Shown piece after piece: positions 13,609 to 26,675 of a DNA stretch of 64,000 nucleotides. Made by a program: the position numbers and the translations under genes. This stretch comes from Panicum virgatum (lineage: Eukaryota > Streptophyta > Magnoliopsida > Poales > Poaceae): assembly GCF_016808335.1 (NCBI RefSeq), contig NC_053147.1, positions 20,446,913-20,510,912 on the forward strand. Direction: 5' to 3'. A model generated the notes under the pieces. The model did not search any database, was not told the origin of the DNA, and was given only the letters and a program-made list of their open reading frames with translations. Within the stretch, counting starts at the first letter, position 1. Every line of letters starts with the position of its first letter.

Positions 13609-16600
13609 TTACCATCCGCCACTGCCGGTGGAACCGCCGCCCTTGCTGCCGTTCCACGCACCATCATCCGCCGCTTTGTCCCAGGAACTGCCACCACCTC
13701 CTCCTTGGCTGCCGCTCCCCTCGTTGGCTTTCCCCCACGGGCCATCATCATCTTTCTTGGGAGGAGCCTCTGGCCCACCTCCCCATGAAGACTTCTCTGC
13801 GGTTACTCCTGAGGAATTCCAGCTATTGTCATTGCTCTTTCCCCAGGAACCTCCGCCACTAGAAGCACCCCATGTGCTAGACTTGTTAGCATCACTGCTT
13901 GGCTGACCCAGGATAGAGGGAGATGATCTGTTCTGACTCCAGGAGTTGTTTGCATCACTCTTTCCTGCCTGATCATCTCCACCAGACGTATTTTGCGCTT
14001 CCCAGCTGGGCTTGCTTTTTGCAAATGCTTGACCTCCTTCGCCGCTCCCTTTGCTGCCATTCCAGTCAGCCGACCAGCCACTGCCTTGACCGAAGGGCCT
14101 TTGCTCATTGTTGCTGTTCCAGTTTCTGTAACCGCCACGGCCACCATTTCCCCTGCCAGACCCCCAACTGCCACCATCTCCAGACCCAAAGTTGCTGCTA
14201 CCTTGGCTTCGGTCGCCTTGCCCAAAGCGACCACGGCCTCTACCTCTGCCACCTTCAAAACCCCTCCTGTTCCATGGCTCTTCAGACCTTTCGCCACCCG
14301 ATTCATCGTTCCTGTTGCCTCCTCCATTCCACGAGGAACCACCATCCCCAAAATCCCTTCCTCTCCCTCTGCCTCGATATCCACATCCAAATCCACCCCT
14401 ACTGTTTCCACCATTATCATCACCAGACCTTGGCTTGCTCCACGCCTGGTCTCCTAAAGAGAAATTTGGTTTGCTCCAAGAAGACTCCTGATTCCCACCT
14501 GAGGAGCCAGCACCCCAGCTATCAGTTTTCTTGATGTTATCATTACCCCCCTTACTACTCCAGGGACCGTCAGCCTTTAACTCAGATGGAGTGTCCTTTG
14601 CAACATCGTTCCAGCTAGAATTGTTGTCATCAGAACCCACACCAGAAGGCACCTTGCTTGTCCAAGGATCAGTTTCTTGTTCTTTATCTACAAAAATGAA
14701 ATATAATATAACCTTAGTCAGAGACCCTGAAATGATGACTGTTATTCAAATCAAAAGGTCGAGCAGAGTGACCAATACAAACAGTGTAGTTAATCCATTG
14801 AGTACCTTTATTTGTAACAGTCTTGTTTGCCCAAGGATCATTTTGTCCTTCTTCACCTATACCCAACAGCATAAATAAGATGGACGTATGTCTATAATTG
14901 AGTAGAATAAGAAATTTGCTTGGCTTCAACACCACCACATTCCCAACTTACCCCCATCGGTGCAGGAGTCTTTTGCCCTGGTATTCCAGCCACCACTGTT
15001 ATCCTCAGCACCAGAAGAAGTCATCTTGCTTGCCCAATTATCATTCTGGTGTTCATTGCCTACAAGTATAAAACATAATAAAAATAAGCCCGTAAGATAC
15101 CAAGTGGATAAGGAAGTGCAGTAGAAAGCTACAGCATTAAACACCGAACATAGCAAGAAAACATGGTTGTCTCTGATTGCTTCTTAATCACCTTGAATAG
15201 AAGCCACCTTGCTTGCCCAAGGATCATCTTGTTCACCTACACACATAAGAAAAAAGGAGGGGGGTGAATGCTCTGTAGCATATAATGGACCACAATAATT
15301 TGCATTATTCAATTATAATATTGACAACTCTCAGCCTGAGGGTAACCGGAGCATTAATGGGGTGTTTGCTTTGAGGAATCACCTCATCTAGAATGGAATG
15401 GTCCATCATGGGATCATCCCGGGAATTTTGGTGGGATGGAACCAGTCCTCATTATTAAGGTAACTATATGCTTCCAAGGGATGAGGTGGTGATGGATCAA
15501 CCTATTCCATTCCCAAACCAAACAAAAACCACCAGGAGCGAGAAGGTGATGGTTCGCCCCATTCCTCAAACAAAACACCCCATAAGCAAAACAAGAAATT
15601 TCGAGTCCCTTTTGCCATCTAGAGATAGTATAGCGCTTGAAATTTTGAACAGGAAATTAGAGGTAGAAATTAGACAGGATACTGACCTACAGATGGTTTG
15701 CTATCCTTCGAACTATTCCAAGTAGAAGGTTTATTTTCACCAAATGACTTTGTTCCTCCACTGCTACTCCAGGGCTGGTTACTTGGTGGATTCGCGGCAT
15801 TCCAATTATCTCCACCACCCCAAGAACCTTTATTAGATGAATCTTTTTCCCAGTAGGAAGAGCCTCTATTTCCCCAATTTTGTCCATCTGCAGTGTCATT
15901 TTCCCTTCCAAACCCAGAATCGCTTCTATCACCATTTCTCCAACCATTGTCTCTTCCCCTCCCTCGCCCTCCATATTGTCCCCTCCCTCCTCTTCCCCTT
16001 CCCCTGTATCCACCAGAATCTCCAACTTCATTGTCTACATTACTATCAGACCTCCAAGAGGTCCTTCCAGCATTCTCACCACCCCATGAGCTCTTCCAAC
16101 TTCCTTGATCATTTCTGCCATCAAAGCCTCCAGATTCCTGACCCCTACCTCTACCCCGTCCCCGCCCAAATCCACGTCCACCCCCGAAGTTTCCAGGCTT
16201 GCTCCAGCTGTTATTCTGATCATCTGCCCTAGTTTCCTCTCCCTTGTTCCACCTTGATGAACCATCATTGCCAAAGGATTTTGGTTTATCCCAACCACCA
16301 CAACCAGCTTGGTCTGAAGCTCCTTTTCCTTTGCCCCAACCATCCTCCTGTGCTTCACCAACTGCAGATGATTTATTCCAGTTAGCAGAAGTATCCCAAC
16401 CTCCCGCGCCACCATTTTTGTCAGAGGATCTAGCCTCATTCCAGCCACCTGCTCCATCACCATTATTGTCTTTTGACTTGCCCCAGGTACCATCTTCAGT
16501 GACAGGCAAAGGAGTATCCCATGCCCCATTGTGGGTCACATCTTTGGGAATATTATCTTTTCCCTGGTCTTCATTTGACTTGCCCAAAGGTCGGCCCCAT

Positions 16601-19600
16601 CCTTGAATGACACCCTCCAACTTACCGTCTGGAGGCATTGTAGCCTTTTCCCAGCTATTGGTTCCTTCTGTATCTATTGCTTTAACCTTGCTTCCCCAAG
16701 GGTCTGCATCAGCTCCAGAACCCATGTCCACCACCCTGCAAGCCTCTCCCCAGTTGTCACTCTTTTCACTCTCCTTATTGACTGCAATTCCATCCCAAGA
16801 GCTACCAGCAGCATCAGATCCACCAACCCCAGCTGGTTTACTACCCCACACATTGTCACTGGAACTTTCCTTCTGAGCAGCACCAGTGTTCCATACTCCA
16901 ACAGCTGAAGATATTGTTTTCTTACCCCATGCATCAGAATCACCATAAGCAGGAGCCACCAATTTCTTACCCCATGGATCAGAATCCCCATCAGCAGAAG
17001 GTGCCACTTTATTACCCCATGGATCAGAACCACCATCAGCAGAAGATGCCACTTTATTACCCCATGGATCAGAATCACCATCAGCAGGTGCCACTTTATT
17101 ACCCCATGGATCAGGATCACCATCTGTTTTCTTACTCCATGGGTCAGATTCACCTTCAGCAGAACTTTTCTTACTCCATGGATCATTTTCTGATTCTCCA
17201 CCTGGAGATGCAAACATTCCACACTCAGCAAAACTGTAAAAACATCAACACTGGTAAAAGAACTAAACCAATTTCATAAAGGATAATACCACCTTGTATG
17301 CCAGAACCGACCTAAAAATCAAGTTTCTTTTACTATTATTACTATCACAAGTGATGTGTTCTATTACCATCTTTTTTGGTTAATGTGGCTTGTGGCTACT
17401 GTTGGGTTTATTTCCAACCTAACCAAGGCTTTCTTGCAGTTGTTTACAAGAAACCTGTCCTGCCAGTGTAAGATAGGAAACTACAGCTGCTGCACTGCAT
17501 GCAGAAATACGAAAAGATGCAACAATAAGCTATTCAACACTGCATGCAGATACGAAAAGATGCAACAACCACGTCTCAACAAGTTGCAGGCACCCAACTA
17601 AACCAACCTCGCAAAAAAGAAGGAAAAAATTTCTAAATCACATAACAGATGACCTGTTTGTAAAAGTCATTTAGAAACGAAATTCAAAAGGTTGTGATAA
17701 ATCTTGATTATATGCAGTGTTTTAAAGGCGACAAGGCAATCCAAGGCGAGCTGGGTACGCCTGGTCGCCTAGGCGCACCTAGGAGACAAGGCGTGGCTGT
17801 TGCCCAAGGCGAGCTGGGTCCACCTGGATGCCTAGGTAACGCCTTTAGAGCTATGATTATATGTAATGACCCTCTTTATCCTCCCATGCTAGTCCAACCC
17901 TCAGCAAATCAATGGGTCTGTTACACCACTCCTAGTGGCACAGTCAACTAAAGCTATCTTTTGCAGATTCACGTAAACAAGCATTTGAACAAATTAAATA
18001 AATCAATGCCACTGCCCTAAAAAGATAAAATGAAAACACAACTGTGATCAAGAAAGAAAAATCAGTGAAGCTTCAAGATGTGAATAAAGAGACCGCAACC
18101 TATGTCAACAGAAAGAAATAACACAACTATTACCTGCATTCTGGACTGGTAAGGTGGAACTTGAAAAAGGTTGCCATGAGTCACTGCAGCACATAAAACA
18201 ATTTGATGAATAAAAGGATATGTGCAAACAATCAACATTAGTTAAGAGCATCTATGCCTTCAGGTGATTCTCTACATGAGTGAAGAGAAATGAGACAAAT
18301 CAGAAAGAATTTAACATCTTTGTTCTCTTCAGAAATTTGGAAGAGGCACAAGCAAGAAACTAACAGGGATAGCAGGCAGTGCAAAAGCAAAATAGCTAAT
18401 ACAGCAACATCAGAAAGGCCATAAGGAAATCTTATAACGCTTGCCAAGCAAAGATGCCCTTTTCTTAACCATGTGAAATCAAGGCAGGATTAAATAAGTA
18501 TTAAACAAAGAATGGTTCTACTCACTTTTCAGGTGTCGTGTAAAACTATATGACTACCAAAAGATGGTTTTGATTAAATTTAATCCTAATTTAATATGAA
18601 AGGTTACTGTATATCGTTTGTCTTCTTTTTATGTGCATCTCCCAAGACCTAGGATCATGTGCAGGTACAGCAACAGTACAGATGATTGAGGAAGCTCATT
18701 ATTAGCTGTTTTGGAGGACATATATTGGGTACAGGGAAGTTCAATCAGGAATTCGGCCAGTTAGTCAATGAAGTTCAGGTGGATTAGGAAAACAATCAGT
18801 ACGGAAAGGAAGGTAGCATGCAAGCTGTCCAAGACAGCTAAGTGGTGTAATCAGTTAGCATAACAAGAAAGATAATGAGATAAGCTGAGACAATGTTAAT
18901 ATGTAAGTGTGGGTTGAAATTCAAGTCATGACAGCATTCTCATGGATCAAAGACTGGTTGTCATAATATATTGCTTCTATCTGCTATCGCAACCTCTCTA
19001 GTCCTCTCATCACAGGGCCCAGCCTATTTCTTCTCTCCTGATGCATCGCTAATTGCAAAAATCCACGCTATCCCGATAAGCCATTCTTCCCAATAAGCCC
19101 TGTCTTCTTCGCCATCGACTTTAACACGTAGCCCTGCCCGTGTGAAAGCTGTCAACACACCCCGCTCACTACGAGAGAACGAGCTTGCCGGCGGACCACT
19201 GCCGTCCCATTCTTTAGTGAGCTGGAGCGCTGCCATCTTATCCACGGAAAACGTGCCAAACTATCGCTTCGGGTCGAAGCACTAAAAGAAAAGGAATTGT
19301 AGTTTTATCCCTATCTTTGCATCACAATTGTAGTTTTATCCGAATACAGACCAAGGTTGATAATAGCAGTTCAAAGGAAGATCAAGGATGGTTAATATTA
19401 TGTTGTTATGTTGTTATGCATTATATAAGTGCTTTTTTGGAACAATGATACTAATATACAAAAATAGGCAGTTAGGCACTGCTCCCTCAGGATGGTGTAT
19501 TTCTCTTCTTCAGAAATGAATGGCAGAGCTCATGATATAACATAAAATGTTATAGGGCCTTCCCTCTGACCAAAATTTGTTACTCATCATGCTAAGTATA

Positions 19601-22600
19601 TTAAAAGATTGCTAATAGAAGACAATAAAAGGAAAATACCCCAACAGCACAAAGGATATGTGCAATATTAAGTTTCCCAATGAATCAACTGTTCAATGCC
19701 CATTTCTAGAAAAATATCAACAGCAATCCGTCTAGCACAGCATGCAATGGTAGATTGAACTTGTTGGTTTTCTTTATAGTTCGCATATGTGCGGTAGCAA
19801 GTCCTCCACAGTTAGATTTAATGGGTGGGACAGAGTGGATACTCCCAAGAAAAAAAGAGTACTCTAGATGTAGAAGAAAGGGAACATAACAAAATCAAGT
19901 CCAAGCTTAGCAATTATGAGTAACCAGCAAACTACTACTAAATTGGACAGTGAGCTCAAAAGGCGAAAAGCATAAAACAAACCTGCCAAAAGATGGCAAC
20001 CCATTGTCCCATGAAGTTTTCTCTGCTTCCGAACCTAAATTAAGAATCAATATAAATAACAAATCAACAAAATCTACAACATCATACCAGCAGTAAAGAG
20101 AACAAAGAACTCTAATCTCATACGAGCACCCTAAATGAAGTTTCCCATCAGAAGAAAGTAACTCATAGTAGATGGTTCAGCAGGCGAGCAGCAAATATTT
20201 AAGGGGAAATAGTAACATTTCCCCATTTACACTTTAGATACTTATCCTAACAAATAGAACTCACAACTGTACATATGGAAGTATGAAGCTCACACTTACC
20301 AAAGAAAGATGTATCTTGATTTCCAAAATTGCCAGCTGGAGCACCAGACAAGTTATCCCTGGTATGGCATGTAACATATTGAGAAGCTAATACAAAAGTG
20401 ATATTATATTGTGATATTATACTGCAATAGAGTGAGAAGTTAACAAAATGATGATGCAGCTGCATTACAGCACAAGTAACAAAGCAAAGATAAACAAAAT
20501 ATGGTCCGTTTGCTTACCCCCTATTAGCTGGAACTGACAGAAACTCAGCTTGTACTGCACACAACACAGAAGTCAGTCATTGTCCAAACAAAAGCTCCAA
20601 CAATATGCTAAGCTTACTAACCTGTAACAATCTTCAGTAGAGAATCTAGCTTAACTGTCACATCATTCCGAAATATCCGAACTACTCGACAGAGATAGCC
20701 TTTCAAAGGACCCTTTTTAATGCGTAGCATCTGCCCGATAGAGAAAAGTTGTTCTCTGGTGCTTCTGTAAGGCCTCTCAGCTGTATTAAGAAGGAAATCA
20801 GAACAGAAACCTTACATTCAGGTAACATTACAGAAGAAATCAATGAACACTTACGGGCCCGATGCTCATTTTGCTCATAAGAAAGCTCAGCAAACATGGG
20901 AATTGGATTGTCCTGATACATAGAAAGCAAAGTGAAACAAAGAATATCTCCAATTCATTGACATTGGCAAGTGGATACATGTATCTTCATACCAAGTTTT
21001 CAGCAGTAGAGCCTCCCAGATCCTTCCGTTTCTTCACATTTTCACATGACCCGCATTGAGCACAGAAAAAACCGCAGTTCTCACTTTCACTTTCATTATA
21101 AATAAACAGTATGCCCAAGTACAAGTGTTTAACAACACCTTGCTTACCCTGCAAATATATTAATCTATCAGCATGTATGCTAAATGGAAGAAAATGCATC
21201 CTTGTATGACTCCGAAAACACATCTGTCGGTAGTAAATAGCGCGCTATACATTACTGCAGTAACAGTGACATGCATATCATAAATCAGTACAACATAGTA
21301 GTACTAGTACATCCACAATGTTAAACTACCACGAGCAATACTCAGTGCAATTATCTACTCCAATATTTCGAAATATTTAAAATGAATTGTTCCCTTGAAA
21401 TAAAAACAAAGAAGGCATGAATTCCCATGCTGCTCACAAAATGAGAGACAAATAACATACTAATGTTAGATTGATAGTTAAGGTTTCACCTGAAATGGGC
21501 CTTCCAGAACATTAACAGTGTCATTAATAGATATTATCTTCTTCTGACGATCAACAGCTGTAAACATTTTGTCTACACAGCTTTTCTTAATGTCGTTCTT
21601 TTTTATTGTCACTGCAGATCCTTCAGGACCACCCTTTAATATCTACATAGAGACGGAACCAATTCTTCTTAGACCAAAACAAGGATGTAAAATGAAGTGT
21701 GCATTAAAGGGTTATTACCCTAAAACCCTCTTTCTCAATAGCAACAATCACACCAAAATCTTTTCGCCTGCCCATTAGAAAAGGGAATATAAGGATGACA
21801 CCTGATAGTTAGTGGATAATGATTATAACTGTATAACACAGCCTCACCCAAAGAGTACAAGATCATGGAGGTTGAATTCATCATTATCATCAAAATTTTC
21901 CGTCGAAGTTGAAGCTTTTGGTGTTTTGGAAGATTTCATTTTAGAAGATGAAGGTGACTTAATATCTCGTTCTGCGGGAATGTTCCTTTTCTTAGGACCA
22001 TAGATGCTGGAGACCCAATCCAAGTCATCAGCAGAAGCTCTATTAAGCGGACTAGAGAACTTCAGAAGTTCAGTCTCTGTTGGTTGTATCCCCCAGTAAA
22101 TCAAAGAACTTAGTGCAACCCTTTTATATAGAAAACCATCTTTGAACATCAAACCATCAAGTACTTCAAAAACTTCACCAGTCTGACGATCACGCTTCAT
22201 TTCAATATGAGGCCTGAAGAACCTACATGACAAATGAGATTATGGAAACAATGTAAAAGGCTAGTTAAAAAATAGTAAAAGAAATTTATCTCATGCAGGA
22301 CAAGGAAACATCGGATGTAGAATGGAAATCATTGCTCTAGTTCTTGAGAGCTGATTAACCGTGGAGCAGGAACTGCTGCATCTTTTAACGAAATTGCACC
22401 ACCCTGCGAATACCAAAACGTAACTTAAGCATTCAGCAATCAGGCTGTTAGCAAAATAGAATTGTGAGAGCCTGAAAGGAGTAAGATGAAAAGAATTTTT
22501 TGTTCACAAGCACATGGAAGCCAAATGATACTGTAGGCTGGTAAACCAGTGGTGATACAGTTAGCTGGTCAGTCAAGATATTATACATTCAGTAAACAGA

Positions 22601-25329
22601 ATGGAAACAGGCAACATGACGCAGAACTTCAGACATATAATATCTACTGTAGGTCACACAAATACTGGTGTACCTAGTTTCCACAACAAAGATGTGGCAC
22701 AGAGATTGACACAAAAGCCCCATGATACTCAAATATACATCCTACTTAATAATGGCCAGGAACACAAGAAATTTGATAGTTTGGATGAATAAAGAAAAGA
22801 AATCAGTTCAAAAACAGGCATTTCTACTGCCAAGTATAAGAGCCTTACATATTTTTTCGAAATAGCATGGAGGTCGACTCTGGGTATGATTTTTATCAGC
22901 ACTCTTTTCCGTCCGTTATCCACGCTAACAACCTAAAGAGTCACAGGTAAACAGTAATGTAAGAACAAAGAAGATAGAAAATATTTAGAGAGAAGTTGCC
23001 AATAGAAAGAGAAGCCGCAAACATATTATACCATACCTGTGCTAGATCACCTTTATAGTTTCCATTCTTCATGCGGACCCATGTACCACGGGAGATTTCA
23101 AATGGTTTTGTACGGCTGGATAACAAGCTAGGAACTTCAGCTGCAGGAACAGAAGTAATTCTGCTTGCATACACACTACAAAACCCTTTGCATGCCTGTA
23201 ATAAGAGATGCCGATATGGCCCACGAATCATTTGACAGACAAAATACAAGCATATATGTAGAGAGATAAAAAAGGAAATAAAAGATTTTGTTGTCTACTA
23301 TAAAAAGTTTTTACAGATTCATTAAAAAGTTCTTCTTTTTCTCAAACTTCCAAGGCACGAATTAGTAAAATCGGTGTGCATGGGAAATGAAGACGGAAAA
23401 AACAATGCTGATAGATGCCACATGCAAAATCTATCTGCGTTTCACAAATCGGAAGTTACATCTTATATTCCACAAAACAGTAATAGCACAATAAACATAG
23501 TGCAGTGCATGTCACCCGGCATGTCATTGCCAACACGAATGCATTTTTTCCTCTTGCGGTAAAAAGAAAAAAAAAATGTGTACCTCTGTAACATCACAAG
23601 CCTTCTCCGCTTCAACAAAAACAAACCCTCTTACATGATCAAGTGCAAATGCTGTGATAATTGGCACTTTGGTACCAATTTTTTGCAGATCAACAAACTT
23701 TTGCATGAAACAGAAAGCCATTTGGCGCTCACGCCCAACCTGGAAATCAGTTAAACAAATCAGCACCTAGCCAACAAGTGCTAGTTCAGCAATGTCAAGT
23801 CAAGTTTTTGTTGATCACAAACCATGCATTTAACCCTCCAAATAGTAGGCTCTTTGAGTGCACCATCCATGGGGAAGATGTCATCATCTTCCCTAGAATA
23901 GCTACGATCAGCAGCATATTTCACACCATTACTGTACCGATTCATGATGAATTCCTCAAGTTCATCACCACTAAGCTCCTCTTCCTTTACAAGAGAAGGA
24001 AGAGGGTGTGACCTTTCAGTTCTGATATTTTGTACATGTTCCCCACCAGTAAAGAAACCTGTGGTTTCCATAAACAAGATCACATAAGCAGAAGATCCCA
24101 ACTCCTGATAATCAAACCTTCAGATAAACTTTCTTATTTGAAAAAAACTAACCTTAAAATTGTGCATGAAGAGTACGGGATAAAATTGACATTATTGCAA
24201 AAGTGCTTAGAGAAGACACGAACCTAGAACACCCAGATAATTGCTAATAACATAACTTCAGCATTAGGTTAATTTAAAATTTCAGATGCCAACATAAAAC
24301 AGCAAAAATGGAACAGGCAAAACAACAATCAACTCATAACCTTATATCTGAACTACAAGTAAAATAAAGCAAAAGAGTTCATAGATAACTAATTCTGAAT
24401 ATTGCATATTTTGTTATTCTTGACTTCTTTTTTCAAAAAAGGTAAAAATAAAAGACATTTTGTTGATTTAAAACAGGAAAATCACACACAGGAGCAATGC
24501 ATTTTGTGCAAAATGTGTTATGGTAAAAAATACTAATGTTCTGAATGCTAGTATGTCACACTAAATGCATTTCATAATTGTAGAGATGTATTGTAACCAC
24601 ATAAAAACAGAACTTTTGGGTAGCAAAGGTCAGTCAACACACTTTGCGGAAGGGCAAACTTCCGAGCAAGAAACTAGCAAAGGCATCCCCGTTCCCTACC
24701 AAACTCACAAAACCATCGAATTAGTATTTCTATTAGCCAGTGATTGTTTGGTCCTTGTACAAACTTTGGGTAATAGGTGAAATTCTACAGTACTCGATTT
24801 GTTCCTGTCGTTAAGAAGGGGAAACTCCGCCCACCGCACCCCCCCCCCCACCCCAAAAAAAAAAACAATCGACACAAATCAAACCTAGGTAACAGAGAAG
24901 GTAGAAAACCTAGGTAACAGAGAAGGTCGAAAAAATATATCCCCAAATAATCGACCTAGTAGTCCACATTTCCACAATGCACAGAACAAAAACCATAGGC
25001 CGATCCATCCAACCGATCCACACCCCCACGCACGACGCTAGCCTCGCCTCAGGAACCGCGCCGAATCCGTACGCACCGTCATCGGGGTCGGAGGCCTCTT
25101 CATCGGACTGAAGCACCTCTTCCTCCTCGTAGTCGTCGTCGACGCCGGCCGCGTCGTCCACGAACTGGAGTACTCCGGCGCGGCGGCGGCGCTTCGCCGC
25201 AGAGGATGACGAGGGCCCCGCCCCCGCGTCGCCGGAGCCCTTCCGCCGCTTCCCGCCGGACCCGGATGCGCCGGCTCCAGAGCCAGGGGATTCCGCGACC
25301 ACCTGCTTGCCCTTCCCCTTCACCGCCAT
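13609..25329 (-). CDS. KTF1: SPT5-like WG/GW protein of RNA-directed DNA methylation (KTF1/SPT5L/RDM3), 21 exons
   Basis: Nuclear elongation-factor paralog that in Arabidopsis associates with Pol V and holds AGO4 through WG/GW hooks during RdDM. Exons (minus): 25329-25077, 24058-23823, 23739-23584, 23195-23037, 22932-22849, 22403-22360, 22222-21848, 21767-21719, 21642-21490, 21148-20993, 20912-20855, 20780-20622, 20554-20518, 20358-20300, 20034-19983, 18183-18134, 17201-15687, 15236-15192, 15059-14952, 14856-14806, 14687-13609. They sum to 4878 nt, exactly 1625 aa plus stop. Residues 1-100 are Lys/Arg then acidic; the NusG-N domain is about 155-245 (GRERQMAFCFMQKFVDL); KOW-type segments lie near 255-300, 430-455, 490-530 and 590-625. 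From about 690 the chain is a disordered platform with about 27 WG or GW pairs (my count) and RGG-like stretches, ending TGSGGW. A CAQCGSC zinc-like motif sits near 535. Junctions in the short exons are the least certain. Confidence 0.93.
15359..15581. mobile_element. MITE in an intron of the SPT5-like gene
   Basis: 223 bp between GGGGTGTTTGCTTTGAGGAA and the inverted end TTCCTCAAACAAAACACCCC, with further imperfect inverted complementarity inward. It lies between coding exons 15687-17201 and 15192-15236. The target duplication is unclear, so the superfamily (hAT or PIF/Harbinger) is not assigned. Confidence 0.75.
16930..17170 (-). repeat. In-frame tandem repeats coding the DPWGNKVAPSADG-type hooks
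   Basis: Within the large exon, units of about 54-57 bp encode SDPWG(N/K)K-(V/L)APSADGD four to five times. The nucleotide identity between units is high (ACCCCATGGATCAG recurs on the plus strand). A recent expansion of the AGO-hook platform is inferred. Confidence 0.85.
17715..17855. repeat. CGCCTAGGCG-type dispersed repeat in an intron
   Basis: It contains AAGGCGA, GGTCGCCTAGGCGCACCTAGG and two copies of CAAGGCGAGCTGGGT about 60 bp apart. This self-complementary GC-rich sequence is a common dispersed motif in plant genomes and is unlike the AT-rich intron around it. A nearby 39-bp tandem pair (CTGCATGCAGA..ACGAAAAGATGCAACAA) lies at 17493-17570. Confidence 0.5.
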
Positions 25330-26675
25330 GGCGAAGGCAGCCGCGAGTGGGGGAGCGGGGGATGGAACTTGGAAGACGACGCGACCTACCCGAGGAAGTG
25401 GAGGGGGGCCTTTCCGAGGAGCGGCGTTTGCAGATGCCCCCTCGAGTGATATGAAATTTCTTTTCAGTGATACGACCGGGTTCAGTGATACGACCGTTCT
25501 TTTCAGGGATGGAAATTAGGTATATTTTAAGTTATTGGATTGATAAAAAATTTGATTAAATGAATTAGAATTTGATTCTGCGTAAATAATTTTAAATAAG
25601 AAATGAACTAGAATTTAAAACATATACCATCCTAATTAATTAGTTGATTTAAAAAATATTATTAAATACCAACTTGCATTTTAAATGTCAGGTTTGTGTG
25701 TGTCCGTGTGTGGTGTTAGTTGGGTCTGGAGAGAATTTTTGTTATTTTAAGGGTGTGATTTCGAAATGTGGGAGCAAGAGCGAGTTGAGCCGAAACGACT
25801 GGGCGTTCCCTGCCACTCGAAATTATACTCGTCCCTTATATATCATTAGCCCCACGTGTCATAGACACAAAAAAATCTCCTATATATCATTCAGTGGCAC
25901 ACAATGTATTTTTCAATAACACAGAGAGAATTTACTCAAACTTGATGGGCTGGAATCACACTGTAATTCAGGTAAGTTGGGAGAGCGAGTTGGACCGAAA
26001 CGGCTGGACGTAACTTGCTGGGCTGGAATCAAGCGAGTTGGACTGAAACGACTGGACGTAACTTGATGGGCTGGAATCATACTGTAATTCAGGTAAGTTG
26101 GGCTTGGGCAAGATTGGAAAATATTAAATGGTGAAGAATTGCCTATTTTGTCTGATTCGAGTATTGCGAACTCAAGTGTAATATTGCTTGTCAAACCTTC
26201 CAAAACTCTATATGAACCAGATAATTTTATTCCCGATGGTTTTAAATCTCTAACATGGTAATATTTTTAATATGTGTTGCGACTTTTGGTAACGCAATTA
26301 ATAATAAGAGTATCTACAAGGACGGGCAGCAGCAGCAGCTACTAGCAATTCGATTGATATGTCAACTCAAATAATGTAGCAAGCAAGTAATTGTAGCCGC
26401 ATCAATCCAAGTAACAAAAGTGAGCGAGAGAAATATTTTCAAAGAAAAATACGACAATGGACGCAAGTACTATTAGCGGTCACTCAGCTCCGTCCCTCGA
26501 CTGCGTATCTAGAGGAGGGAGAGAAATGCAAACAGGGACAATTGTCTCATAAGATTTTTATGAAGAAAAAATTATCTAGAAATTAAAAAGAATTCCTCTC
26601 AGCAAAATAGCAAAAAATGATTTTACGAAGTATGCCACGTACAGAATGGTCAGCCTATACAACGACCAAAACAGA
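25330..26675. other. Upstream region of the SPT5-like gene, with local tandem duplications
   Basis: AT-rich after 25510. At 25940-26105 a block of the form GAGTTGGACCGAAACG..CTGGACGTAACTTG..GGGCTGGAATCA is duplicated, with ACTGTAATTCAGGTAAGTTGGG on both outer sides. A third, more diverged copy lies near 25790. No gene seen. Confidence 0.6.

Noticed and set aside
13923..14534. Plus-strand 203-codon frame rich in His, Cys, Ser and Leu
   Set aside because: Antisense to the Gly/Trp/Ser-rich final exon of the SPT5-like gene; composition is explained by that exon.
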